Source: DATJSJ01 sp035504175
Lineage (GTDB): Bacteria; Pseudomonadota; Alphaproteobacteria; Acetobacterales; Acetobacteraceae
Reading direction: 5' to 3'
Length of the DNA: 48,216 bases
Assembly (NCBI GenBank): GCA_035504175.1
Contig: DATJSJ010000090.1
Span: 1-48,216 of the forward strand
The translations under genes were made by a program, and so were the position numbers. A model generated the notes under the pieces. The model saw only the letters and a list, made by a program, of their open reading frames with translations. It did no database searches and had not been told where the DNA came from. This document shows, piece by piece, positions 32,326 through 40,856 of this stretch (the stretch's first letter is position 1; each line of letters starts with the position of its first letter).

Positions 32326-32354
32326 CTGACAGTCGCGCCGATTCCCGCTATCAT
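32326..32354 (+). promoter_or_regulatory. Sigma-70-type promoter for the MerA-like gene
   Basis: CTGACA, a 17-base spacer and TATCAT (five of six -10 matches) end ~70 bases upstream of the ATG at 32426, within the 126-base gap after the SDR. It suggests independent expression. Confidence 0.55.
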
Positions 32355-32425
32355 GGCTGCCAGTGATGCAGAGAGCTTCGGTCGAAACCGCTTCGCACCC
32401 GTGGTGATCAGCAGGGAGTCACACC

Positions 32426-33823
32426 ATGCCCCAGCCCGAGCAGTTTGACGTCGTCATTCTCGGAAGCGGTCAGGGCGGAAAACAGCTCGCCTGGCATCTT
32501 GGCCGGTCGGGAAAGAAGGTCGCCACGGTGGAGCGCCGCTGGGTCGGCGGTTCCTGCCCGGCGGTGGCGTGCATGCCGTCCAAAAACGAGCTGTGGAGCG
32601 CCCGTGTCGCCCATCTGGTGCGGCATGCCGCGTCATTCGGGACGCTGGCCGACAACATCCGGACCGATATGGGAAAGGTGCGTGAGCGCAAGCAGGCGAT
32701 GATCGATGCCGAGATCGCGCTTCACCTGCGGATGTATCGGGAAACCGGTGCCGAGCTCATCATGGGCAGCGGCGTCTTCGTCGGGCCGAGGACGATCGAG
32801 GTTGCGCTCAACGACGGCGGCACGCGCACGCTGGTCGGGAAGGAGGTCGTCGTCAATGTCGGCTCGCACGCCGCCATTCCCAAGATTCCGGGCCTCACCG
32901 CTTCACGCCCGCTCACCCATATCGAGGTGCTGGAGCTGAGCGAGGTGCCGGCGCACCTGATCGTGCTCGGTGGCGGCTATACCGGCATCGAGATGGCGCA
33001 GGCCTATCGCCGCTTCGGCAGTCGCGTGACGATCATCGAGCCAGGTCCGCAGCTCATGGCACGCGAGGACGCCGACGTCGCCGAGGAGATGGCGCGCGTG
33101 CTGGGCGAGGACGGGCTCGAGATCGTGCTGAATGCCACGCCGACGCGGGTCCGGGGCCTGTCCGGCGACGCGGTCGCCGTGACGATGCGGACGCAGGCCG
33201 GCGAGCGGACGGTCGAGGGCAGTGATCTGCTCGTGGCGGTCGGCCGGGTTGCCAACACGGCGGATATCGGACTCGACAGCGCGCAGATCGCGCTCGATGC
33301 GCATGGCTTCATCCTGGTCGACGAGCGACTGCGGACGACCGCCGCCGGCGTCTGGGCGATCGGCGAGTGCGCCGGCAGTCCGCAGTTCACGCATGTCTCG
33401 ATCGATGATTTCAGGATCGTGCGCGACAACATGGCGGGCGGCCACCGCAGGACCGACGACCGGCTCATCCCGCAGGTGATGTTCACCGATCCGCCGCTCG
33501 CGCGCGTCGGCATGTCCGAGGGGGAGGCGAAGAAGCACGGCGTCCCGGTGCGCGTGGCGAAGCTGCCGATGCGCAACGTGCTGCGGACGGCGACGACCGG
33601 TGAGACCACCGGTTTCATGAAGGCGCTGGTGGGCGCGGAGAACGACCGGATCGTCGGTTTCACGATGATCGGCGCCGACGCCGGTGAGGTGATGATGGCG
33701 GTGCAGACGGCGATGCTGGCGGAGCTGCCGTATCCGAAGCTGCGCGATGCCGTCATCGCTCACCTCACCGTCGCCGAGGGCCTGGGAGCGCTGCTGCAGG
33801 GCATGCCGGCGCGGCCTGCCTGA
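32426..33823 (+). CDS. MerA-like FAD-dependent pyridine nucleotide-disulfide oxidoreductase
   Basis: A 465-residue class I flavoprotein. FAD site VVILGSGQGGKQLA (~9-22); redox pair in GGSCPAVACMPSK, with the cysteines spaced CxxxxC as in lipoamide/mercuric reductases although the intervening residues differ from the usual VNVG; NAD(P) site VLGGGYTGIEMA (~178); second FAD motif GVWAIGECAG; C-terminal base in IAHLTVAEGL. It lacks the N-terminal HMA domain and C-terminal vicinal cysteines of true MerA, and no merR/merT is nearby, so mercuric reduction is not supported. Probable role: reduction of an unknown disulphide, metal or quinone. Preceded by an AGGGAG Shine-Dalgarno. Confidence 0.88.
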   Translation: MPQPEQFDVVILGSGQGGKQLAWHLGRSGKKVATVERRWVGGSCPAVACMPSKNELWSARVAHLVRHAASFGTLADNIRTDMGKVRERKQAMIDAEIALHLRMYRETGAELIMGSGVFVGPRTIEVALNDGGTRTLVGKEVVVNVGSHAAIPKIPGLTASRPLTHIEVLELSEVPAHLIVLGGGYTGIEMAQAYRRFGSRVTIIEPGPQLMAREDADVAEEMARVLGEDGLEIVLNATPTRVRGLSGDAVAVTMRTQAGERTVEGSDLLVAVGRVANTADIGLDSAQIALDAHGFILVDERLRTTAAGVWAIGECAGSPQFTHVSIDDFRIVRDNMAGGHRRTDDRLIPQVMFTDPPLARVGMSEGEAKKHGVPVRVAKLPMRNVLRTATTGETTGFMKALVGAENDRIVGFTMIGADAGEVMMAVQTAMLAELPYPKLRDAVIAHLTVAEGLGALLQGMPARPA

Positions 33824-33873
33824 AGGCGGCCGCGGCGTCGCCGTCCGCTACGGGACAGCGGGCGCAAGCCTCG

Positions 33874-35967
33874 TCACGTCTCGCCCGAGGCGGCCGGTTC
33901 GCCGGTGATCAGCCTTGTGCTGCGCCGATAGGTGACGTAGGCCCAGAGCCAGTTCAGCACGACCGCCGCGCGGTTGCGGCCGCCGACCAGGAACAGCAGA
34001 TGCGCCGCGCCCCAGAACCACCAGGCCGGGGCGCCCCACAACCGGACGCGGCCGAACTCCGCCACCGCCGCCAGGCGGCCGATCGTCGCCAGGCTGCCGA
34101 AATGGCGGTAGCGGAATGCCGGCGGCAGCGACGTGCCGTCGACCGTCGCCCGGATGACGCGCGCCACGTACTCGCCCTGCTGCTTGGCCGCCGGCGCCAG
34201 TCCGGGCGCCGCCGCGCCGTTCCAGCTCAGCGACGAGGCGGTGTCGCCGATCGCGAAGATCCGCGGCAGGCCCGGTGCGGAGAGATCGCCGGAGACGATG
34301 ACCCGTCCGGATGGATCGCCGGGCCGCCCGAGCCAATCCGCCGCGGGCGACGCGGCGACGCCCGCCGCCCAGAAGGTCGTGCGGGCATCGATCCGCGTGC
34401 CGTCGATCTCGGCGCCACGCTGATCGACGCTGCGCACCCGCGCATTGGTGCGCACCTCGACGCCCAGTGCGCGCAGCGCTGACTCGGCACGGACGGAGAG
34501 CGCCGGTGGAAAGCTCGGCAGCACGCGCGGCGCGGATTGCACCAGGATCACCCGCGCCGCGGTCGGGTCGATCGCGCGGTATTCCTGCTCCAGCCCGGTG
34601 CGCGCCAGTTCCGCAAGGGCGCCGGCCAGTTCGACGCCGGTCGGGCCGCCACCGACCACGACGAAGGTGAGCCACGCGTCCCGCTCGGCCGGATCGCGCG
34701 CGGTCTCGGCCCGCTCGAAGGCGCGCAGCAACCGGCTGCGCATGCCGGTCGCGTCCTCGATGCTTTTCAGCCCGGGTGCGTGCGGTGCCCAGTCGTCGTG
34801 TCCGAAATAGCTGTGCCGGGCGCCCGTCGCGATCACCAGGAAGTCGAACGGTATCCGCTCCGCGCCGAGCAGCACCGCGCCGGCCTGCGTGTCGACGCCG
34901 CTCACCTGCCCGAGCCGCACGCGTACGTTGCGCTGGCCGCGCAGCATGCTGCGGATCGGCGTCGCGATATCGGCCGGCGACAAGGCGGCGGTCGCCACCT
35001 GATACAGCAGCGGCTGGAACAGATGATGGTTGCGCCGGTCGATCACGGTGATCCGGCAGGCGACGCGGCGCAGCCCGCGCACGGCGGCGATGCCGCCGAA
35101 CCCTCCGCCCACGACGACGACGTGCGGCCGCCCGTCCGCGGCGCCGGCATCCACCGCGGGACCGATGCTGGCCCAGCGCACGAGCAGCCGGTCGAGGGAA
35201 AACCAGCCGCCGCCGCGCGCGGCAAGCAGCAGCAGCAGCAACAGCACGCCGACCCGGTCCTCCGGCGTCATCGTGACGGCCGCCATTTCAATCACGCCGC
35301 CGAGCAGCAGCGCCGCCGCACGGGTCGCGAGGCCGAGCAGCAACAGGGAAGCGATCGGGATCGCCCACCAGCCCGCCGCCGACAGACCGGTGCCGGCACC
35401 GAGCATGGCATCACGCGCCCAGCGCAGGGCGACCGCGCCCATGCCGCCGACCGCGAGTGCGAATCCCACCCGCACGCCCAGCAAGAGCACGGGTTCGCAG
35501 AAACGCATGATCCAGAGATAGAGGCGGCTGACCGCCCGCACCCCCGAGACCGGCACGCGCGACAGGCCGCCGCGCAGCAGGAAATCGATCGAGAGCGGCC
35601 CCGCCCCCAGCACCACCAGCCACACCAGGATCGCGGCGCGCGGGCCGGTGAGCGCCAGCGCCGAGGCGTCCTGCGCCGTGACGATCGCCTCGACCAGCAA
35701 CGCCAGCGCCACCGGCCGCGTCAGCAGGCCGGCAGCGAGGAGGAGAAGCACGGCGGCCTGCCACAGCGCCGGGAGCGCCGGGACCGGTGCGTGCAAACTT
35801 CCGTCGTGCATCATGGCCATGATGCGGTGGACGAAGACGACCTGGCCGAGCCAGATCCGGGCCGCAAGCAGCACCCACGGCCCGACGACGCCCGCGACCA
35901 GCCCGCTCAGTCGCGTCAGGCTGGCGAAGCCGTCCCGCAGCCCCTGGACGTCACCGCGCAGCCGCAT
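33874..35967 (-). CDS. DoxX-like membrane domain fused to type II NADH dehydrogenase
   Basis: A ~697-residue fusion. Residues ~20-265 are hydrophobic with several DoxX-like helices in what looks like two repeats (LLAARIWLGQVVFVHRIM, and again from PVLLLGVRVGFALAVGGMG). Residues ~280-690 form an NDH-2: FAD motif VVVGGGFGGIAAVRGL (~284), RNHHLFQPLLYQVATAAL, NAD motif VVVGGGPTGVELAGALAE (~436) and IFAIGDTAS. Type II enzymes oxidise NADH and reduce quinone at the membrane surface; here the DoxX part would serve as the anchor and possibly the quinone site. The ATG at 35967 is chosen because the frame upstream is low-complexity; no Shine-Dalgarno is obvious. Confidence 0.85.
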   Translation of the reverse strand: MRLRGDVQGLRDGFASLTRLSGLVAGVVGPWVLLAARIWLGQVVFVHRIMAMMHDGSLHAPVPALPALWQAAVLLLLAAGLLTRPVALALLVEAIVTAQDASALALTGPRAAILVWLVVLGAGPLSIDFLLRGGLSRVPVSGVRAVSRLYLWIMRFCEPVLLLGVRVGFALAVGGMGAVALRWARDAMLGAGTGLSAAGWWAIPIASLLLLGLATRAAALLLGGVIEMAAVTMTPEDRVGVLLLLLLLAARGGGWFSLDRLLVRWASIGPAVDAGAADGRPHVVVVGGGFGGIAAVRGLRRVACRITVIDRRNHHLFQPLLYQVATAALSPADIATPIRSMLRGQRNVRVRLGQVSGVDTQAGAVLLGAERIPFDFLVIATGARHSYFGHDDWAPHAPGLKSIEDATGMRSRLLRAFERAETARDPAERDAWLTFVVVGGGPTGVELAGALAELARTGLEQEYRAIDPTAARVILVQSAPRVLPSFPPALSVRAESALRALGVEVRTNARVRSVDQRGAEIDGTRIDARTTFWAAGVAASPAADWLGRPGDPSGRVIVSGDLSAPGLPRIFAIGDTASSLSWNGAAAPGLAPAAKQQGEYVARVIRATVDGTSLPPAFRYRHFGSLATIGRLAAVAEFGRVRLWGAPAWWFWGAAHLLFLVGGRNRAAVVLNWLWAYVTYRRSTRLITGEPAASGET

Positions 35968-36171
35968 CGTCACGGTCCGAATCGCCGCGTTTGTGTGGAC
36001 AGCAGCCGTGCCGGGGCGGCGTACCGCCGCCGCCGTACGGCGCGTCGTGCGAAGGATCGGCGCGGCGTCGTCGGCGCCGTCGAAGCGGACATGCGATCTC
36101 TCCTCGCGCGGCGATCGGACGGGATCGGTCTCCCGCCGCGGCATCGCGGCCCCGACTGCCGGCGGCGCGGA

Positions 36172-36684
36172 TCAATGCGACGGCTTGGCCAGGCCCACCT
36201 TGATCACGGCATCGGGGGACAGCGGCACGCCGTCGGATGACGCGAAGCTCGGGAAGTGGCGCAACTGGCCTGGCGTGAAAGCGACCACCTCCATGTCCTG
36301 ACCGAGCAGCGCCATCGCATCGACGGGAACCGCAATCGGCCGCGAGCCGAATCCGAGGAAGCCGCCGAAATTCATCACCACGAGGATGGTGCCCTTGGAG
36401 TCGCGCACCACGTCGCGCACGGTGCCGAGAACGTTCTGGCTTTCCACCGGCTGCAGCACGTCCCGATGCAGCAGGTCGCCGACGCGCACCGGCTGCGGGA
36501 AGCGCATCGCCGCGGACCGGGCGAGGCTCATCCCCGGCGGCGGCGGCATGCCGCCCGGCGTCGCGCTCTGCGCGCGCGCGCCCGGCGCGGCGATCGACGC
36601 GAATGCGACGACCGTCACGACGGCACCGAGTGTCTTCGTCCCGATGCCGACCGCACCGCGACGCCCCGAGGCGATCCGCCGCAT
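36172..36684 (-). CDS. Exported PRC-barrel-like protein
   Basis: A 170-residue protein with a signal peptide (hydrophobic ~18-32, PGARAQS cleavage region near 38) and a C-terminal PRC-barrel-like fold: VGDLLHRDVLQP, LGTVRDVVRDSKGTILVVMNF, PIAVPVDAMALLG. PRC-barrels bind partner proteins or stabilise cofactor complexes. The ATG at 36684 overlaps the stop of the molybdoenzyme gene (ATGA), so it is probably an accessory of that complex in the periplasm. It ends the three-gene operon. Confidence 0.75.
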   Translation of the reverse strand: MRRIASGRRGAVGIGTKTLGAVVTVVAFASIAAPGARAQSATPGGMPPPPGMSLARSAAMRFPQPVRVGDLLHRDVLQPVESQNVLGTVRDVVRDSKGTILVVMNFGGFLGFGSRPIAVPVDAMALLGQDMEVVAFTPGQLRHFPSFASSDGVPLSPDAVIKVGLAKPSH

Positions 36685-37457
36685 CAGATGCCCGCGAACC
36701 AGTTGAAGCCGCGCGACTCCCAATATCCGCCCGGATAGGTGTTGGTGACCTCGATCGAGGTGATCCATTTCGGGTTCTTGTAGCCGAGCTTGGTCGAGGT
36801 GCGCAGCCGCACCGGATAGCCGAACGGATCGGCCAGCGTCTCGCCGGCGTATTTGGTGGCCAGCAGCGTCTGCGGATGCAGCGCGGTCGCCATGTCGATG
36901 CTGCTCGGATAGTTGTCGGCGGTCTGGAAGGCGACATACTTCGCCCGGAGATCCGCGCCGACATGTTCGAGGAAGGTACGCAGCGGCACGCCCGACCAGC
37001 CGCCGATATAGCTCCAGCCCTCGACGCAGATATGCTTGATCACCATGCTCCGCTGCGGCAGCGCCTCGAGCTGCTGCACCGTCCAGGGCTGCTTGTCGGC
37101 GATCAGGCCGGAGAGCTCCAGCCGCCAGGTGGCGCCGTTCACCGGCTTGACGTGCATGACGTCGTAGTACGCGTTGAACTTCGGCGGCTTCAGGATCATC
37201 GATTCGGGGTAGGTGGGCGCCAGATGGTTCGGGTCGAACAGCCAGGCCTGCACCTGGTCGTTCCAGCGCGAGACCGCCAGAAGCGCCGATTCCACCGCCT
37301 CCGGACGGTGCACGTCGCAGCCTGTCAACATGGCGAGCGCGCCGAGCGAGAAGCCGCCGCGGATCAGGCCGCGCCGCCGCAGCGAGCGGATCAGCGGGCG
37401 ATGCAGACCGAGGATTGCCGGATCGGGGACCGTATCCGGGCGGAACGGCGATTTCAT
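36684..37457 (-). CDS. Sulfite-oxidase-fold molybdopterin-dependent oxidoreductase (MsrP/YedY-like)
   Basis: A 257-residue periplasmic enzyme. The Mo-coordinating cysteine is in IKHICVEGWSYIGGWSGVPL, and LADPFGYPVRLRTSTKLGYKNPKWI completes the domain. The N-terminus has a Tat-like SLRRRGLIRGGFSLGALAML segment followed by TGC, which could be a lipobox, so it may be a Tat-exported lipoprotein. MsrP reduces methionine sulfoxides in periplasmic proteins; the natural partner is a membrane b-type cytochrome, here supplied by the upstream gene. This protein is shorter than or diverged from E. coli MsrP (~330), so the substrate may differ. Coupled by ATGA on both sides. Confidence 0.88.
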   Translation of the reverse strand: MKSPFRPDTVPDPAILGLHRPLIRSLRRRGLIRGGFSLGALAMLTGCDVHRPEAVESALLAVSRWNDQVQAWLFDPNHLAPTYPESMILKPPKFNAYYDVMHVKPVNGATWRLELSGLIADKQPWTVQQLEALPQRSMVIKHICVEGWSYIGGWSGVPLRTFLEHVGADLRAKYVAFQTADNYPSSIDMATALHPQTLLATKYAGETLADPFGYPVRLRTSTKLGYKNPKWITSIEVTNTYPGGYWESRGFNWFAGI

Positions 37458-38131
37458 GGACGGGGCAGCTCCTCAACGGCCTGGCGGGCGAGATGCGGAT
37501 CGAGGGCCGGACGCGAGAGGCGCGGTCCGCCGCTCAGCATCGCCCAGAGCGTCCGCGGCACCAGCAGTGCGAGGACCACGTGCACGAGGAGAAACGCGCA
37601 GATCGCCACCATGCCGAGGAAATGCAGCACGCGCGCCGTCTGGAAGCCGCCCAGAAGTGCGACCAGCCCGGAGAACTGCACCGGCTTCCAGATGGCAAGC
37701 CCGGTCACCACCTGCACGATGGCGGCCAGGATCACCAGGATGTAAAGCAGTTTCTGCACCGCGTTGTACACCGTGATGTCGTCATGCGCGATGTGCAGGT
37801 GCAGTGTCTCGCGCACGGTTTCGATCACCTCGGAGACGCGGATCGGCAACAGCCGCTGGCGAAACCGGCCGGTGGCGAGGCCGTAGGCGAGATACGCGAG
37901 GCCGTTGATCACCAGCACCCACATGCCGGCGAAGTGCCAGTTCAGGCTCCACGCCGCCCAGTCGCCGAGCCGCAGAAACTGGCTGAAATGCAGGCCGCGG
38001 ATGATGACGTCGTCGTTGTAGATGCCCCAGCCCGACGTGATCATCACGAGCATGGCTGCCGCGTTGATCCAATGCATGATGCGAACCGGCAGCGGGTGCA
38101 ACCGCCTGCCGGCTTGCCTGTCTTTGTCCAT
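37454..38131 (-). CDS. Membrane b-type cytochrome (thiosulfate reductase/Ni-Fe hydrogenase cytochrome b type)
   Basis: A 225-residue cytochrome b with four to five membrane helices. Likely haem ligands are the histidines in VRIMHWINAAAM, NWHFAGMWVLV, VLHFLGMVAICAF and FLLVHVVLALL. It would carry electrons from quinol to the adjacent molybdoenzyme. The ATG at 38131 starts just before the basic segment leading to helix 1; no strong Shine-Dalgarno. The stop overlaps the molybdoenzyme ATG. The 235 bases between it and the SMP-30 gene show no gene. Confidence 0.88.
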   Translation of the reverse strand: MDKDRQAGRRLHPLPVRIMHWINAAAMLVMITSGWGIYNDDVIIRGLHFSQFLRLGDWAAWSLNWHFAGMWVLVINGLAYLAYGLATGRFRQRLLPIRVSEVIETVRETLHLHIAHDDITVYNAVQKLLYILVILAAIVQVVTGLAIWKPVQFSGLVALLGGFQTARVLHFLGMVAICAFLLVHVVLALLVPRTLWAMLSGGPRLSRPALDPHLARQAVEELPRP

Positions 38132-38366
38132 CTCGTCCAGCCCTCGCTCCGAGGTCCCCTTCGCCCCGCCGCGCCGCAAGGTTACACCGCCCGGCAGGCG
38201 ACGTCAGGGGGCGACCACCGGCTCGACGACCGCGGCGCGGGCGCGGCAGCCGGCGTCTGGTCGGACCAGCCGCAGCTCGAAGGGCAGACCCGATTTCGGG
38301 GCCGCGCCCGTCGCGGCAAGCGCTGCCGTCGTGGCGCATGGTGTCACGCGGACAGGGCGACGCAGG

Positions 38367-39227
38367 TCAGCGCGCGGGGTGGTCCTCGCCCGTGGCGATC
38401 CGCGTGACATGCCAGCGGCCCAGATTCGCGGCATAGAGATCGTCGCCGTCGAAGGCGATGTTGGTCGGGTGGCACAGAACGTGTGCCGTCTCGTCCTCGA
38501 TCAGCAGCTCGACCTTGCCGTCGCCGGCCAGGCGGAGGATGCGGGACGGCTCGTAGCAGGCGACGTGCAGCCGACCCGCCGCGTCGAGCGCCAGGCCGTC
38601 GGGCAGGCCGGGCAGATCGGTCGCCACCGGCACACTCGATCCCGGCGCGCCATCCGAACCGATCGGTATCCGCAGGATGCGTCGCCCGAAGGTCTCGACC
38701 AGGAACAGCGCCGTGCCGTCCCGGGCAAGCGCCATCCCGTTGGCGAAATTGAACACCTCCGCACACCAGAGGCCGCCCTCGCCGGTCGCGAGGTCGTAGC
38801 GCCAGATGCCCGGGCCGGGCTCGCCGAAGCCGTGACTGTCGGAGACATACAGGCAGCCGCGCGCGCGATCCACCACCGGATAGTTCGGGATGCGGATCCC
38901 CGGCGGCGTGAAGCGCTGCAGCGTGCGGCTCGCCAGATCCAGACGATAGACGCAGGCATTGCGCAGATCGCAGGCAAACAGGTCGCCCGCGCCATCGAAC
39001 GCGATGCCGAGGATGAAGCCGCCGGTCGAGGCGATCTCCTCGATCGCCGAGCCGTCGCGGCGGATGCGCAGGATCTGCCCGTTCTCGCTGCCGCACCAGA
39101 TGTCGCCCTCCGGCCCGACGGCGACGCATTCGGGATGCTGCAGGCGCGGTGTGGTGAACAGCCCGTCGAAGAACACCTGCGCCCGGTCGATGCCCAGCAC
39201 CGGGCGGGTTGCGATCGCGAATCCCAT
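38367..39227 (-). CDS. SMP-30/gluconolactonase family protein
   Basis: A 286-residue six-bladed beta-propeller lactonase. Repeated strands such as ECVAVGPEGDIWCGSENG, VFNFANGMALARDG, PDGLALDAAGRLHVACY and PTNIAFDGDDLYAANLG carry the N/D ligands for a catalytic divalent cation. The last gene of an eight-gene operon; the ATG at 39227 follows GGGGAGGAACGGCG, 64 bases after the SDR. It would open the lactone formed by the SDR on a sugar. An SDR plus SMP-30 is a usual sugar-oxidation pair, which contrasts with the CoA-type enzymes in the same operon. Confidence 0.9.
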   Translation of the reverse strand: MGFAIATRPVLGIDRAQVFFDGLFTTPRLQHPECVAVGPEGDIWCGSENGQILRIRRDGSAIEEIASTGGFILGIAFDGAGDLFACDLRNACVYRLDLASRTLQRFTPPGIRIPNYPVVDRARGCLYVSDSHGFGEPGPGIWRYDLATGEGGLWCAEVFNFANGMALARDGTALFLVETFGRRILRIPIGSDGAPGSSVPVATDLPGLPDGLALDAAGRLHVACYEPSRILRLAGDGKVELLIEDETAHVLCHPTNIAFDGDDLYAANLGRWHVTRIATGEDHPAR

Positions 39228-39291
39228 CGCCGTTCCTCCCCATTCCGATCCGGCCGCGTAGCCGATACCGCGTGCGGCGCGGCCGGATTGT

Positions 39292-40068
39292 TCAATCGCC
39301 CTTGATGAGCATCCCGCCATCGACCCGCATGATGGAGCCGGTGATGAAGGCAGCACGGTCGCTGGCGAGGAACAGCACCAGCTCCGCGACTTCCTGCGGC
39401 CGGCCAAAGCGCCCGAGCGGGTGCTGCGCATTCCAGCGATCGATCAGCGCCTGCGGATCCTCCGCCTCGCGGAAGATGCGCTCGTTCATCGGCGTCATGA
39501 TCGTGCCCGGCGCCACCGCATTGACGCGGATGCCGGCTGGGGCCAGGTCAAGCGCCGCCTGCTGCGTCAGCGCGTTGATCCCGCCCTTCGCCGCGGCATA
39601 GGCGGCCCAGCCGTGGAACCCGGTCAGCGCCTGCACCGAGCTGATGTTGACGATCGCGCCCCGCTGCTGCCGGCGCATCTGCGGCACCACCGATTTCATG
39701 CCGCGCCAGACGCTGGAGAGATTGGTGCTGATCGTCGCGTCCCACGCGGCCTCGTCGATCTCATCGACCACGCCCGGGATGGCGCGCGCGGCATTGTTGA
39801 CCAGGATGTCGATGCGGCCGAATGCCCCGAGCGTGCGCGAAGCCGCGGCTTCGACCTGGTCGAGACGGTTCACATCCGTTGCGACGAACTGCGCGCGGCC
39901 GCCGGCATCCGCAATGGCCTGCGCTGCCGCGTCCCCGCCGGCGGCATCGATATCGGCGATGGTAACCGCGGCGCCCGCCCGCGCCAGCGCCTCGGCGATG
40001 GCCCGGCCGATGCCTTGCGCCGCGCCGGTGACGATCGCGGCGCGACCTTCCAGCTCCGCCATGCTCAT
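39292..40068 (-). CDS. SDR family oxidoreductase
   Basis: A 258-residue short-chain dehydrogenase with TGAAQGIG (~15-22), NNAARA, the catalytic Ser in NISSVQAL, YAAAK and the C-terminal MRVDGGMLI, all intact. Asp in IADIDAAGG after strand 2 suggests NAD(H) rather than NADP(H). The ATG at 40068 overlaps the enoyl-CoA hydratase stop (ATGA); the ATG two codons later has better spacing to the GGGGG Shine-Dalgarno and may be used. Probably oxidises a hydroxyl on the imported compound. Confidence 0.9.
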   Translation of the reverse strand: MSMAELEGRAAIVTGAAQGIGRAIAEALARAGAAVTIADIDAAGGDAAAQAIADAGGRAQFVATDVNRLDQVEAAASRTLGAFGRIDILVNNAARAIPGVVDEIDEAAWDATISTNLSSVWRGMKSVVPQMRRQQRGAIVNISSVQALTGFHGWAAYAAAKGGINALTQQAALDLAPAGIRVNAVAPGTIMTPMNERIFREAEDPQALIDRWNAQHPLGRFGRPQEVAELVLFLASDRAAFITGSIMRVDGGMLIKGD

Positions 40069-40856
40069 TCCCCCTTGAACGCCGGCGCGCGCTTCTCGAG
40101 GAAAGCGTCGATGCCTTCCTGCCCGTCACGCGTGCCGTAGAGCCGGAACAGCACTTCCTGCTCGAGGCTGAGCGCCGTCGGCAGCGCCGCGTCGCCGCCG
40201 ATCCGCAGCAGCCGCTTCATCTCCGCCTGCGCCAGCGGCGCCAGTTTCAGCATCGCCCGCGCCCGATCGAGCGCCGTCGGCATCAGCGCCTCCGGCTCGC
40301 AAAGTGCGACCGCCAGGCCGAGCGCATGGGCGCGCGCGCCGTCGATGCGGCTGCCGGCCAGCAGCAGATCAGCCGTGGCCTGCCGCCCGATCGTGCGCAG
40401 CAGCCGCTGCGTGCCACCGCCGCCGGGACAAAGGCCAAGCCTGCCCTCCGGCAATCCGAGCCGCGCCGTGGTCGCGACCAGCAGCACGTCGCAGCACAGC
40501 GCCAGCTCCAGCCCGCCGCCCAGCGCGTAGCCGGCGATCGCGGCGATGCTCGGCTTGGGCAGCGCCTCGATACGGTCGAACAGGGTGCGGCTCGCGAACT
40601 GGTAGGCGATGAAGCGCGCATCCTGCCGGCCGCGATACTCGGCAATGTCGGCACCGGCGGCGAAGGCGCGGTCGCCGGCGCCGGTCAGCACCAGCACGCG
40701 GATCGCCGGATCGGCGGCGATCGCATCGACCTCCCGCCCGAGCCGCTCCAGCATCGGCGTGCTGAGCGCGTTCAGCTTGTCCGGCCGGTTGAGCCGCAGC
40801 ATCGCGATCGTGCCGTCCACGGTCTCGCGCAGCACCGGATCGGCGGGATCGCTCAT
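40065..40856 (-). CDS. Enoyl-CoA hydratase/isomerase family protein
   Basis: A 263-residue crotonase. The oxyanion-hole residues are in AFAAGADIAEY and YALGGGLELALCCD; the two catalytic glutamates occur in GGGLELAL and GLPEGRLG, so hydratase activity is likely. It would add water across a double bond of a CoA thioester. Overlaps the CoA-transferase stop (ATGA) upstream and is coupled to the SDR downstream. Its location in a sugar-importer operon is unusual: the imported molecule, or a product of it, must reach the CoA-ester level. Confidence 0.92.
   Translation of the reverse strand: MSDPADPVLRETVDGTIAMLRLNRPDKLNALSTPMLERLGREVDAIAADPAIRVLVLTGAGDRAFAAGADIAEYRGRQDARFIAYQFASRTLFDRIEALPKPSIAAIAGYALGGGLELALCCDVLLVATTARLGLPEGRLGLCPGGGGTQRLLRTIGRQATADLLLAGSRIDGARAHALGLAVALCEPEALMPTALDRARAMLKLAPLAQAEMKRLLRIGGDAALPTALSLEQEVLFRLYGTRDGQEGIDAFLEKRAPAFKGE

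Noticed and set aside
32426..33823. Mercury resistance (merA)
   Set aside because: No HMA domain, no C-terminal vicinal cysteines, no merR/T/P neighbours; only the general flavoprotein disulphide reductase fold is supported.
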